From positions 1 to 51,064 of the forward strand of contig JAJYLB010000030.1 in the NCBI GenBank assembly GCA_021788095.1: 51,064 bases of DNA, in the 5' to 3' direction. Position 1 is the first letter of the stretch. Each line of letters begins with the position of its first letter. This DNA is from Acidobacteriota bacterium. Lineage in GTDB: Bacteria; Acidobacteriota; Terriglobia; Acidiferrales; UBA7541. Below, piece by piece: positions 1-9,176 of this stretch. The translations under genes and the position numbers were made by a program. The notes under the pieces are model-generated. The model was not told where the DNA came from and did not search any database. It was given only the letters and a program-made list of their open reading frames with translations.

Positions 1-795
1 GCTCGGGGTGAGGATCTCGGCCGCCACCTCCTCGATTTCGGCCCGTATCCGCTTCAATCGCGCCTGCGAGCTTTCCCTGGAGGCAACTTCCCCTGCCTTC
101 TGCGCAATCAAGCTCTCTTTCTGCAGGCGCAACTCTTCGAGCTTTTTCTTAACATCCTGCACATTCGGCAGTTCTGCTGGGATATCGGGCTTCTCCATTT
201 TCCCCAGCCCCTTCAGAGCACGGCCAGCTTCCGTGCGCAAGTCGTAAAAGCGTTTATAGGCCGCCTCGATGTCGCCGACGCTCGCCAGCTTTGGCGGCTC
301 TTCGTTGATGGCTTTGATCGCCTCCACGATTTCGCCGGGCAGGTCGACTCGCCCTGCTTCCACCACCTGAGCCAGGAGCCTCTTCTGTTCAGATTCCGAC
401 ACCTCGATGAACCGACCCGCATTCAATACGGCGGACAACACGTCCGTCGGCCCGAATCGTTTCTCAAAGGAATCCTCCGCTACTTCCACCGGGACGCGGT
501 TCCCATTCAGTTCGAGGATATGGGATCTCGCCGTTCTCCGTCGGCAGATGGTCTCCCCCCCATCAAGAGTCGCTGAGACCGCCAGTTCTTTTGCCCCCGT
601 GCGAATCAGCGCCTCTGCCCCTCGGCCAGCCGCATCCGTCATTTCACACCGGCCCGTCAACAGGTATTCCAGTGCCATTTGGATAGAACTCTTTCCACAA
701 CCATTGGGTCCGCGCACAAAGTTGAACCGGTCGAGATCGAGGACCGTTTCCTCGTGTGATCGGAAGTTCTTCAGCGTCAGCGTCCGAATTCTCAT
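1..795 (-). CDS. SMC/RecF-like AAA ATPase, N-terminal part (cut by window edge)
   Basis: Only the first 265 residues are visible; the frame is open to base 1. The protein begins MRIRTLTLKNFRSHEE, the standard start of RecF/SbcC/Rad50-type ATPases, followed by the Walker A sequence GPNGCGKSS at about residues 29-37. The visible C-terminal half is charged and probably coiled coil (about 190-265). The signature motif and Walker B should lie beyond the window. The ATG overlaps the stop of the upstream nuclease gene by 4 bases (ATGA), so the two are translationally coupled. Such ATPase/nuclease pairs in phages and integrative elements act in recombination or end processing, like SbcCD or RecF. That role is inferred here; a defence role cannot be excluded. 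Confidence 0.8.
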   Translation of the reverse strand, partial: MRIRTLTLKNFRSHEETVLDLDRFNFVRGPNGCGKSSIQMALEYLLTGRCEMTDAAGRGAEALIRTGAKELAVSATLDGGETICRRRTARSHILELNGNRVPVEVAEDSFEKRFGPTDVLSAVLNAGRFIEVSESEQKRLLAQVVEAGRVDLPGEIVEAIKAINEEPPKLASVGDIEAAYKRFYDLRTEAGRALKGLGKMEKPDIPAELPNVQDVKKKLEELRLQKESLIAQKAGEVASRESSQARLKRIRAEIEEVAAEILTPS

Positions 796-1979
796 GACTC
801 CTGCTCCTCCCTGCCGTTCCTTCTTTCCCGTCCGATTCGGAGATCGGTTTCGACGCGCACATCCGCGATGTCTGCCAGCCTCTGCGCCAGTCCGGCTCTC
901 TTGGCTGCTTTGAGAGGGGATGAAAGCCCCGAGATGGTTAGTCTGTCCCGCAGGGCACGTTCATCGGGGTGCGCTCTGAACCATTGGTCCAGGATCGAAG
1001 CCGCATCGCGGTACGGGTAGAACTTCTTCTCCATAGGCACGAAGTCGGCAACGTATTCGGTTTGGTTTTCATCTCGGTAGCGAACCGATCCGCGTTCAAC
1101 CATCAAGTCCTTCAACACCCGGGTGTTGTGCTTTTCGGCTTCTTGCAGCCAGAGGGCAAACCGTAGCCGCTCTTCAGCTGACATCTGGCCGTAGGGATTG
1201 GTCTCCGCCACGGGGCAACCGTTCAAGAGAAGCGGGCACCAAGTGCAGTGCCGGCCCGGAGAGGCTTTCAATTCCCGCTCGCCGCGGGAGGCCAGCTTAT
1301 GCAGGTCTTCTTGCCGTGCTCTTTCCGTCTGGGTTAATTCCTTGAGCCAAGGCAAATCCTTTCGCGTGTATTCGGCGCAGCGAGACGCCCCGTAGCGGAT
1401 GAACTCCAACACAAATTTCACGCGCTCGAGGGACGGATTGAGGCACATGAGCAGTAGGGGATAAAACTGTGACTGAAATGTGTCGGCGTCGATGATTTGG
1501 TAGTAGCTCTTCCAATCGTCAATCTCGGCCTCGGTGACCGAATGGAGCGTCACCAAGTCAAGCGTCCCTTCATATTCGGCTGTTCGCCCCTCGCCACCGG
1601 GGTCCTCGATCGGAAGGAAGTTCTCGTCGAGCGCGATGTGAAGTTCCGTGGCCAGGATTCTTTCGGGATCGAACGCGTGGTTGTCACGGAACCGCTCCAG
1701 AACCTCACGGGCTTCCGCGCCGACGCTCTTCAGAAGTGAGTCGAACACTTCGAGGTCGGTCGCGCGCCTTGTCCGTACCAAGTGGTCGATGTAAACCGAC
1801 AGAATTCGGTGGATCTCGGTTCCTCGTGCCGCAGCCCCCGATTCTGCCAACCGTCCGCCCTGGACGTGCTTGCGAACATAGAGGGTTTCGCACGCCATAT
1901 CGCCCTGCCGCGACTGACTCAGTGGTGAGACATCGTACGGGGCAGAACGTTCTGTGACAGTCTGTGAGCCTTTTTGCAT
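792..1979 (-). CDS. PD-(D/E)XK nuclease with Cas4/AddB-type Fe-S cluster
   Basis: A 395-residue protein with the parts of a RecB/AddB/Cas4-type nuclease. An early cysteine (MACETLYVRKH) and a late CxxC-x5-C group (CTWCPLLLNGC) match the split four-cysteine pattern that binds a 4Fe-4S cluster in AddB and Cas4. Between them are the GTEIH helix, a GTLDLV strand carrying the metal-binding Asp, and DDWKSY supplying the (D/E)xK pair. All catalytic residues appear present. The start chosen is the ATG at 1979 (MQKGSQ), preceded by AGGGAG; an upstream in-frame ATG at 2009 lacks a good ribosome site. No cas1/cas2 or CRISPR array is nearby, so a recombination nuclease working with the downstream ATPase is more likely than spacer acquisition. 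Confidence 0.8.
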   Translation of the reverse strand: MQKGSQTVTERSAPYDVSPLSQSRQGDMACETLYVRKHVQGGRLAESGAAARGTEIHRILSVYIDHLVRTRRATDLEVFDSLLKSVGAEAREVLERFRDNHAFDPERILATELHIALDENFLPIEDPGGEGRTAEYEGTLDLVTLHSVTEAEIDDWKSYYQIIDADTFQSQFYPLLLMCLNPSLERVKFVLEFIRYGASRCAEYTRKDLPWLKELTQTERARQEDLHKLASRGERELKASPGRHCTWCPLLLNGCPVAETNPYGQMSAEERLRFALWLQEAEKHNTRVLKDLMVERGSVRYRDENQTEYVADFVPMEKKFYPYRDAASILDQWFRAHPDERALRDRLTISGLSSPLKAAKRAGLAQRLADIADVRVETDLRIGRERRNGREEQES

Positions 1980-2280
1980 AGGAATCTCCCTGGATCGACC
2001 ACCAGACAACTTGTCCTGCGTTCCAAGCGGCCGTCACTCTTCGCGCAGGAACGGAGCTATTCTTGCGGCTGGACCCTCACTCTAGAGACGGGAAGCCGAC
2101 AGTGGAAAGAATCCGCAGCGCTTCGGGCACGATTTAGCAGGTAATTCGGGAGTGTCCGGGGTGAGAGGCTGACCGGGGATTATTGCGTCAAGTTCGGTCT
2201 GATCCGGGCCGCAGGCGGGGCCGCCTAGACCTGCGTCCAGCAATCCTGGGACGATCCAGCGGACGGAACGGCTGCCAGCG
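1980..2280. other. Intergenic gap upstream of the nuclease/ATPase pair
   Basis: About 300 bases between the end of the helicase gene and the start of the nuclease gene, both on the minus strand. I see no convincing ORF, hairpin terminator or strong promoter. It probably holds the promoter of the nuclease/ATPase pair. Confidence 0.4.
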
Positions 2281-4692
2281 TCATTCCGGTTGCAGGTCCA
2301 GCATCACGCGAGCCTTTTCCGATTCTGTGATCGTCCCTTCGGGTTCGTCGATTGTAATCCGGTCCTGTCGGACGTCCTCCTCGCTGTTCTCCGGGATTTC
2401 CCCGAGGGCCCGCTTCTTCGAACCCATGAGCACCTGGAACCACTGATCACGCTGCATCACCGTGTGAAAGATCCGCTCCTCATACGTGCCCTTGAGCAAC
2501 AAAAATTTCACGTCGATGAAGCCCTCCGAAGCACGCCCCCATCCCGTGCGATCGACGCGACCCTCACGCTGCTCCATGCGTGCTGGGTTCCATTCCAAGT
2601 CATAGTGGAGCACGTATCGACACTGCTCTTGGAGATCGATCCCTTCTTCGCCAACTTGGCCCACGAGCAGCACGAAAGGGTTGTGCCTGCGGTTGAAGTT
2701 CCGGCGGTGGGCCTCGCGATCACGGGCGTTCCCTCCATCGAAACGTCCAACAACTTGTATCGACTTTGATTCCTCCAGCTCGACTATCAGATCTCGCTGT
2801 GAGCGCTCTAGGAGGGCTTCGCGTGGCTCATCTCCTTGCGCCATTATCAGATAACGGTTAATGGTCTCGCGGACGGTTTTGACAACGCGTCCAGTGATCT
2901 CTATGTCGACCCAGGCCGAAATGGCGGCCTTGTCCGGTGCGCCGTTTCTCACCAGATCGATCAGAGCAAGTGGTTGGACGGCTCGCCGACGGAGGGGCTC
3001 GCGGAAAGCGTTGAGCAAGGGACGGCCTCTATGATGTGCGAAGTCTTCATAGTCGAACTCGTCCGGAACATGCCTCCACGACGCCAACGCCGAGTCGGCC
3101 TTGAGGGCCTGATCCGCGATATCAAGCTGTTCATCGACAGCTAGACGGACCGCGTGTGCTAGATCCTTGCGGGATATCTTCATCGAACGCAGAAGATTAG
3201 TCAGGCACTGCTCGACTTGCTGCTCGAGCATCTGTCTGAGGACTTTAGTGAGCTGCGGCGCTGTTCCGCGGATCAGCTTATTGAAAACAAGCACCTTTGA
3301 GAACCACGCGTCAGGCGTGGCGGTAATCTTGCGCACCTCCGAGTCGAATATGTCTCGGATAATATCTCTCAACGCCGCCACCTTTGGGTGGAGCTTCCCA
3401 TCTCGGTTCCACCTCTGGACCAGTGCCCTGAGTCGGTGTGCCTCCTCGAAGTCGCTAGTGAGGAGCTTCGATGCCGCAATTTGACGGTACGACGAGAGGC
3501 CCTGGCTGAGCTCCATCGGAATGAATGTCCGAGACTTGTCCCCTTCACGCTTCCGATCGAGGTCGGCCGCAATGAGCTCGCGCAGTTCCAGATAGAACAG
3601 CGTGTGCTCCCCTTCAAACGGGATGAGCGAGGAACGCCGGACAATTTGTCGCAAGTCCTCGTCTAGCTTGCGGAACTCATATGACTCGAGGCCTGCGCCG
3701 GCGCGCTCGACCAGAAAATAGCGCCGCTCATTCTGCCGCTTAGTATTCCGGATTAGGAATTGGCGAAGGAGCCTCTGCAAGCCGCAGTCTTTGGCGCCGC
3801 CGACAAGCGCGTCTTCGTCGCGTAGGCGCTGAAGCAGCGCCACCTGCTGCTGCCGTAGCGGATCCGATGGAGTGCGTTCGCGCAAATCGAAAAACCGGTC
3901 GAGCGCCCGCACGAAGTTGCCGAGACCTTTGTCGATCAAGTCGAGCAGCTCGTGCCTGGCCCTGACGAGAGCGAGGAGGTTGACGAGCTCGTTCGGCGCT
4001 AGCTCGAAGGGCGTCGCTGTGAGAGCGATAATCCAATCGAACCGGAGTGCTTCCTGGGCGTAGTTTCGCAGGTCGCCGTCGGGAGCGAAGAGGAACATCG
4101 GTCGGTTGCCCCGAGCATAGTGGTGGGCTTCGTCCACAATGACGGCATTCCAGCGCGTGTTCCAGATCTGGCGGAGTAGCGGCGAGGCCTTCCTTTTCTC
4201 CTCCTGCAGCAGTCTTTCATTCACGATGTAGAGGCCAGGCCGAACCTGATGCCGACCCTTGACGAGTTGTCCGCGCAGACCCGCGCGCCGTAAGTCGCGG
4301 GCAGTCGCGCGGCTATCCACGGAGTGAACCTCGTACTCGAAGAAAAGTGTCCGTGCCGGGTGGGTGTTTGGAAGGTAGCGGGGGAAGCCGCGATCGGACC
4401 GCGTCGTGCTCGTTTCCTCTTCCCACTTCCGGACAAGCGATGGCTTGCAGAGCACAAGCACTCGCTCAAAGGATCTGCGCCGCGTCCGAGTATAGGCGCA
4501 GAGCTGAGAGACGAGCGCGAGCGCCTCGTACGTCTTCCCAAAGCCGACTTCATCAGCAAGCACGACGCCACTATGCCCCTCGGCGAGAAGACTCCGCAGC
4601 GCTGCGGCGACGGCGTGTTCCTGATCCGCATGGCCCTCGCCCAGCGAGAGTTTAGGGACAAGCGCATCGGTCGGTTCCGTTTCGACGATCAT
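2281..4692 (-). CDS. RapA-like SNF2-family DEAH helicase
   Basis: An 803-residue SF2 helicase. Walker A is DEVGFGKT at about 47-54, the Walker B is VIVDEAHH (DEAH about 187-190), motif III is ALTATPFEL, and the C-terminal helicase lobe has GEEGIDLQ and the arginine-finger motif QREGRVDR near 710. This closely follows RapA/HepA and the DrmD-type helicases of defence loci, where the enzyme tracks on duplex DNA. The start at 4692 was chosen because it forms an ATGA overlap with the HKD gene stop; the longer frame to 4794 would overlap that gene by about 100 bases. It is the last gene of a three-gene operon with an HKD protein and a Tudor-like protein. No methyltransferase accompanies it, so this is not a standard DISARM locus. 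Confidence 0.85.
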   Translation of the reverse strand: MIVETEPTDALVPKLSLGEGHADQEHAVAAALRSLLAEGHSGVVLADEVGFGKTYEALALVSQLCAYTRTRRRSFERVLVLCKPSLVRKWEEETSTTRSDRGFPRYLPNTHPARTLFFEYEVHSVDSRATARDLRRAGLRGQLVKGRHQVRPGLYIVNERLLQEEKRKASPLLRQIWNTRWNAVIVDEAHHYARGNRPMFLFAPDGDLRNYAQEALRFDWIIALTATPFELAPNELVNLLALVRARHELLDLIDKGLGNFVRALDRFFDLRERTPSDPLRQQQVALLQRLRDEDALVGGAKDCGLQRLLRQFLIRNTKRQNERRYFLVERAGAGLESYEFRKLDEDLRQIVRRSSLIPFEGEHTLFYLELRELIAADLDRKREGDKSRTFIPMELSQGLSSYRQIAASKLLTSDFEEAHRLRALVQRWNRDGKLHPKVAALRDIIRDIFDSEVRKITATPDAWFSKVLVFNKLIRGTAPQLTKVLRQMLEQQVEQCLTNLLRSMKISRKDLAHAVRLAVDEQLDIADQALKADSALASWRHVPDEFDYEDFAHHRGRPLLNAFREPLRRRAVQPLALIDLVRNGAPDKAAISAWVDIEITGRVVKTVRETINRYLIMAQGDEPREALLERSQRDLIVELEESKSIQVVGRFDGGNARDREAHRRNFNRRHNPFVLLVGQVGEEGIDLQEQCRYVLHYDLEWNPARMEQREGRVDRTGWGRASEGFIDVKFLLLKGTYEERIFHTVMQRDQWFQVLMGSKKRALGEIPENSEEDVRQDRITIDEPEGTITESEKARVMLDLQPE

Positions 4693-6701
4693 CAGTGGGC
4701 CCCATCCCGCACGGCTGCCAGGAGGCGCTTCGCGTTGGCGCGAGAGGCCGAGGCGTAGAGCGCAAGGGCGGGCTCCTTCACGCCCTCCAGCCATGTGAGG
4801 ACGCTCGAGACCCGCTCCAGCACACCGAGGTCAGTCGCGATCGCCGGCGCACGCGCTTTGACTGCTGGTGAGCTGTTGTCTATGAGCGCGCACGCTCCCT
4901 GGAGCAAACGGTCCACTAGGAACAGCCGGCACTCACCGGTGAGCGCGGGGTCGGAGTCGCCCGCCGCCTCGAAAGCCCAGCGCGTAATCTCATCGAGGCT
5001 TCTGCGGGCGGTGAACTCCGATGCAGGGACTCTCTTCGCTCGCATCAGAATTCCGCGGAGGCCGCAGTGGACATTGCGATAAAAGCGGTCGAGGTCCGCC
5101 TGATGCGTGGCGACCCCCATCACCCCTCCGGTGCTTTCCTGTGCCTTACGCGCCTCTAACCATTTTTGCTGCTCGCGGTAGGTCGGAGGGGTGCCAGCGC
5201 CTGCTCGGGCAATGCGCTCGTCGAGCGTGAGCAATGCTGCGCCAACACGGCTCATGCCACAAAAATCCTGCGGGACGTCGACGTTTACAGGTGACGCTTC
5301 CGATGCCGTGACAGACCCGTCCTCCGCAACAAGCTCGACCCGCAGTATCGCTCCGCGGATTTCCAGAATCTTAGCCCTCCCGTCGATCTCAGCGAGGCCC
5401 GTAACCGACAGCGTGATGTCCGCAAGGCCTCCTGCATCGGCTTCGCCGATCTTCGTCCATGCGCCATCCCGTTGGAGCAGGACGCGGATACGCGTACCTG
5501 GAGGCGCAACGTCCAGCAACGAAACTCGCAGCATCTGGTCTGCCACGTGATATGTCGTGTCGGCGATGCCCTGCGATCTCACGGTGGGGGGCTTTCCCGA
5601 GGGCTCGGTTTTTAAGGCCCGGAGATTCTCAACGGGCAAAAAGCAGCGATCCAGGTCGAGCGCACTCACAGCGCGCCGAAGGCCTTCCCCAGTCACGGGA
5701 AGCTTTGTAAGCACAGCCAACTCCGAGTTGCCATGTGGGGGACGGTTGAGCAACCCCGCCGTTGTGAAGTTCGGGGAGCCGTATAGGACAAAAGCGAACG
5801 GCTCGCGCCCGTGCCCTTTAGCTCCCTCGAGCAGAAGCAGCTTCGCATGAAGGGCCGGTTCGCGCTCGTCCTGCGCATAGAACGCGAGTCGTTTTCCGAA
5901 CCTCGCGAGCTTCCGGACTGGAAGCTCGGTACGGCCCTCGCTTTGACGGAAAAACACATGGACCGGAGATTCCTCTTTCGGAGACTCGAAGGTGAAGTCC
6001 TGGAGGAGCTGCCCGAAGATTGAGCCCTCGCCGGGACTGAGGGCAGGATCTTCAGGATGCTTCCGGTCAGGCTCGAAGAACGGGCTTACGATCACAATGC
6101 GTCGCAGTGACCGGTGTGGCATCCGAGCGAGAACCTGGGCCCAGATCGGCTGTGTATAGTTGTGAAGGAGCGCGTGGACGGGAGCCGTCGGCGCACCTCG
6201 GAACCGCCTCAGCACGTCGCCGAGGGCATGGCCCACCTCAGCGAGTTCGCGTGCGGAATCACCTCGTACTTCGGTGGCAAGACCGGTCTCAAGGTAATCG
6301 AGCAGCGATGAGAACAGCGTCCGGTCGCTGAGGGCCGATGGCGCGAGGTCGAACACGCGACCCAACTCGCGCTGACGCTCGAACCCCGCCCGCGTCAGAT
6401 TCGCGCTGCTAATCACCGCACGGGCCGAATCATCGCTCACAAGCAACGCAAGCTTCGGATGAAACACAGCACTTCGCGATGCGTTCACTTTGCGGTACCG
6501 CACGGTTGATGCTTCGCTTGCGACGGCGTTCCGGTCGCGGATTATAACCGTCGTGCCGATCTGCCGCTCGCACAGCTCCGGGATGATCGCCTCGTCGAAC
6601 CACCGTCCGTCGAAAGAATAGGTAAGGAAAAGCGCTGCGCGCAGCGGTTCGCCCGCGGCGAACGACAGAAGTGCATCTCTGACCGAGAGTGTCTCAGGCA
6701 T
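4692..6701 (-). CDS. HKD (phospholipase D-like) family protein, probable nuclease
   Basis: A 669-residue protein with two HKD motifs. The first is at about 81-101 (HPKLALLVSDD followed by SSANLT); the second at about 285-316 (HAKLLLLEG, then YGSPNFTTAG). Paired HxK motifs form one active site in phospholipase D-family nucleases such as DrmC of DISARM. A C-terminal region of about 330 residues has no motif I recognise, with several predicted helices near the end. The start at 6701 (MPETLSV) gives an 8-base overlap with the stop of the upstream gene; the longer frame to 6818 would overlap by about 120 bases. Gene order suggests it works with the downstream RapA-like helicase. Whether the substrate is DNA or lipid cannot be told from the sequence; the helicase partner favours DNA. 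Confidence 0.8.
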   Translation of the reverse strand: MPETLSVRDALLSFAAGEPLRAALFLTYSFDGRWFDEAIIPELCERQIGTTVIIRDRNAVASEASTVRYRKVNASRSAVFHPKLALLVSDDSARAVISSANLTRAGFERQRELGRVFDLAPSALSDRTLFSSLLDYLETGLATEVRGDSARELAEVGHALGDVLRRFRGAPTAPVHALLHNYTQPIWAQVLARMPHRSLRRIVIVSPFFEPDRKHPEDPALSPGEGSIFGQLLQDFTFESPKEESPVHVFFRQSEGRTELPVRKLARFGKRLAFYAQDEREPALHAKLLLLEGAKGHGREPFAFVLYGSPNFTTAGLLNRPPHGNSELAVLTKLPVTGEGLRRAVSALDLDRCFLPVENLRALKTEPSGKPPTVRSQGIADTTYHVADQMLRVSLLDVAPPGTRIRVLLQRDGAWTKIGEADAGGLADITLSVTGLAEIDGRAKILEIRGAILRVELVAEDGSVTASEASPVNVDVPQDFCGMSRVGAALLTLDERIARAGAGTPPTYREQQKWLEARKAQESTGGVMGVATHQADLDRFYRNVHCGLRGILMRAKRVPASEFTARRSLDEITRWAFEAAGDSDPALTGECRLFLVDRLLQGACALIDNSSPAVKARAPAIATDLGVLERVSSVLTWLEGVKEPALALYASASRANAKRLLAAVRDGAH

Positions 6702-8586
6702 TTCGGAGGTCCTCCTCCCGGAGCCTAAGGTCGCGAGCGAGCGAGCCGAGCTGGGGGAAGCGCAGCGCGTGGAGGCCGAGTCCCATCGGTCGGGGATCGT
6801 CACGGACGAGGGCGCCACCTTCGACGAAGAGCCACCGCCGACGCCCCTTGCGTTCCGAAACGAGCTCGTGGCGTTCCGTCATCGCAATCAGCAGGTCGGG
6901 CAGCACCCGGCACAGTGGAAGCTCCATACGCGGGAGTAGGCACCTATCGACGAGCTCCATGGGCCCGCGGGTCGTCTGCATGAGAATATCCCGTACTGAC
7001 GGAAGAAGCGGATCACGCAAAATGCGCAGCAGGAGTGCACCACTTAATTGCGCGGCCTCGTTGGCGTCGATCTCCCTTCCTTCAGCGAGCTTGAGATCCG
7101 ACACGAGCTTCTTCACAGTCGGCGGCTTCGCTCGATCCATAGGCGTCTGCCAGACTGAACCGAGGGCTCCTGATAAACAGATTGTGTTCGTTAAGCGGGT
7201 GAGATCTGCTTTCCGGCCGCTCTCTACCGCTGCGACGGCGGCACGGAAGATGCCCGTGAGACCGATCGAGAGAAGTTCAAACGCCGCTAGCGCTTGGAGG
7301 GTACGAAAATCCTCGCGCGGTGGGCGGCCATAGAAGTGGAGAACGACGTCGATATTTGAAATACCTACGCCCTGCACGTCGTCCTCAAGTATCGCGGCGT
7401 CGTCCTCGTTCAAATTGTCAACTGGCACCGCGCCATCGGCCATGCGGAGCAGCGCCTCCGCGAAAAGGTGTCTAACGGTTTTGTACCGTTTCTCCGCTTC
7501 GTGGCTGTTGCCGAGAAACAGTCCGCGCAATACTAGGTCGCGGTACCGCGCATGATGGGCAATCGATGAGAAACAAAGTTCCTTGCCCCAGGCGCAAAGA
7601 GTATCGCGTGCCTCGGTGCGCTCGTCCATCGCAAACGCCGTGAGCCGGGGATCAACGCGGCGCTCGAACGCGTTCGCAAGCGCGTCGCCGAGGAGAGTGA
7701 GCTGAAACGGGAGGAAGCCGTCCGCCGCCAACTCGGTCGCCTCTTCGACGAGCCCCAGGCTCACCAGCGATGTCGCGAACAAGCGGAAGCTGCCGGCGCT
7801 GTCCTGGTTCTTCAGGATGCTCTTGGGTACGCTGTAGCGGTTGCCGTGACGATCAGATAGCACACGTGGTTTGCTCCGCTGGCCGAGCAAGCTGCAGGAG
7901 TTATCCTCCGCGCCGTGGTGGATGAATTCGCAGAGCACCAGAGCGCGTTCTAATGCATGGACCATTTCCCTTCGCGATGTTCTGGGCGGAAGGGCGTTCC
8001 GAGCCATGCCGTTCACCGTACGTATCGCCCAGGAGAGGAACCCGTAATAGCCGGCACGATACGTGAATACAGTAAGGCCCGGTAGAACCTCGTTCACTAG
8101 GCGCTCCGCCGGTGCCTGTAAGCCGAGCGGATCGCGGGAGCCGGAGGGGAGCACGAAAGGTTCAAGCCACTGCGGCAGCAGACCGGCCGCAGCGGAATCG
8201 GTGCCGTGGCGCCCGACGAAGCTGTCGTCGCGCCACATCCGAATCCTCGTGTCAGCGGCCGGCCACTCCTTCGGATCGAACGAGATCCCGGCATTCCGGA
8301 GGACACGTTTCATCTCCCGGAGACGAGGTGCCCGAAGCCGCTCGAGTTCACGACCGTAGAACAGGGCGGTGAGCTGAGCGCGCGTCCGCGAAAATGCACG
8401 CTCGCGTTCGCCGAGGAACGTCTCGATAGACTCGACGCGCTCGGCAGGTACAACCGAAGTTCCGCCGTCGAAGAACCTCAGTGCAATGCCGTCTCTGCGG
8501 ACACGGCGTACGGTGGCAAAGTACCAACGCGCGTTCGTTTCTCGATAGAGAACGAGTTGTCCCAATATTAGGCCGTCAGGCAACAC
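6694..8586 (-). CDS. Uncharacterised protein with Tudor-like N-terminal domain, first gene of HKD/helicase operon
   Basis: A 630-residue protein I cannot place in a named family. Residues 1-55 look like a small SH3-type barrel of the Tudor/chromo-barrel kind: LGQLVLYRE, then a WYFATV strand, then VRRDGIALRFFDGG and VVPAERV, the pattern seen in Tudor and Agenet modules. The rest is mostly alpha-helical with no cysteine clusters, transmembrane segments or obvious catalytic motif. It starts with GTG at 8586 (or TTG at 8583, which has better spacing from AAGGA). It overlaps the HKD gene by 8 bases, so the three genes form one translation-coupled unit. A sensor or specificity role is a guess from the modular N-terminus and gene order. 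Confidence 0.65.
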   Translation of the reverse strand: MLPDGLILGQLVLYRETNARWYFATVRRVRRDGIALRFFDGGTSVVPAERVESIETFLGERERAFSRTRAQLTALFYGRELERLRAPRLREMKRVLRNAGISFDPKEWPAADTRIRMWRDDSFVGRHGTDSAAAGLLPQWLEPFVLPSGSRDPLGLQAPAERLVNEVLPGLTVFTYRAGYYGFLSWAIRTVNGMARNALPPRTSRREMVHALERALVLCEFIHHGAEDNSCSLLGQRSKPRVLSDRHGNRYSVPKSILKNQDSAGSFRLFATSLVSLGLVEEATELAADGFLPFQLTLLGDALANAFERRVDPRLTAFAMDERTEARDTLCAWGKELCFSSIAHHARYRDLVLRGLFLGNSHEAEKRYKTVRHLFAEALLRMADGAVPVDNLNEDDAAILEDDVQGVGISNIDVVLHFYGRPPREDFRTLQALAAFELLSIGLTGIFRAAVAAVESGRKADLTRLTNTICLSGALGSVWQTPMDRAKPPTVKKLVSDLKLAEGREIDANEAAQLSGALLLRILRDPLLPSVRDILMQTTRGPMELVDRCLLPRMELPLCRVLPDLLIAMTERHELVSERKGRRRWLFVEGGALVRDDPRPMGLGLHALRFPQLGSLARDLRLREEDLRNA

Positions 8587-8700
8587 AGTCCTTATCCGTC
8601 ATCCTGCGATTCCTGCTGTCAGTGACCTCTCGCGCGAGATTGTTCGCCTCACTCGCTCAAAAGCGGTTCAGCCTCAGAGAGCCGGGCCTGGGAAGCCTTC

Positions 8701-8949
8701 CTATCGACCAACCAGCCCCTTTCTGTTTCGCAGCTCTGCCCACCGCGCCTTCTGCGCGATAGAGATTTTCTTCCGGGCGGCTGCGGAGAGCCGTCTGCGC
8801 GCTCTTGGCCTTGCTTCGCGCGTCGCCGCAGGATGAGAACCAGCCAACCCCTGAAGGGCCGAGATGGCAGCGTCCAGTTGGCCGAGTTTCTTCTGGGCCC
8901 GGCTCCGTTCTTGTCGCAATTCAGCGAGAGCACGACTGAAATTGGTCAT
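8701..8949 (-). CDS. Small basic protein with C-terminal AARKKISIAQKARWAELR motif
   Basis: An 82-residue, strongly basic protein. The N-terminal half (MTNFSRALAELRQER) is a predicted helix of coiled-coil type. The C-terminal half has the RRLSAAARKKISIAQKARWA pattern I associate with many small uncharacterised proteins in Acidobacteriota and other soil bacteria. This tail resembles AT-hook or NUMOD-type DNA-contact segments, so nucleic-acid binding is possible but not shown. A good ribosome site (GAGGAG) sits about 6 bases before the ATG. It stands alone, 114 bases upstream of the three-gene HKD/helicase operon on the same strand, and might be co-transcribed with it. Confidence 0.65.
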   Translation of the reverse strand: MTNFSRALAELRQERSRAQKKLGQLDAAISALQGLAGSHPAATREARPRARRRLSAAARKKISIAQKARWAELRNRKGLVGR

Positions 8950-8998
8950 AAGTCTCCTCTTCGCTTTCCTGGACCAGAAGCAGTGGTCTCGGGCGACT

Positions 8999-9004
8999 AC
9001 TATA
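8999..9004 (-). promoter_or_regulatory. Candidate -10 box for the small basic protein gene
   Basis: On the minus strand this reads TATAGT, about 50 bases upstream of the ATG at 8949. No convincing -35 sits at the expected distance, so this is a weak call based on one hexamer and its position. Confidence 0.25.
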
Positions 9005-9176
9005 CAAAAGGCCTCAAGCGGAAACGAGCGCTTCTGCGACTTGGCCCCGAGCGTTCTGTCTCCGGTTCCGTTCAGAGGCTCCGTCGAATATCACCCACTC
9101 TCGTGAGGAATATAAAGGCATTAGGCGCTCCTAAGCGATTTTCATTCCTTCCGGTGGGCTGGAGGCCCATGCTCGC

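Noticed and set aside
792..1979. Calling the Fe-S nuclease a CRISPR-associated Cas4
   Set aside because: No cas1, cas2 or repeat-spacer array exists in the window. The same fold and cysteine pattern occur in AddB and phage recombination nucleases.
2281..8586. Calling the HKD/helicase cassette DISARM or Dpd
   Set aside because: No methyltransferase, DrmA, DrmB or deazapurine-inserting enzyme is present in view. Only the HKD and helicase families are shared.
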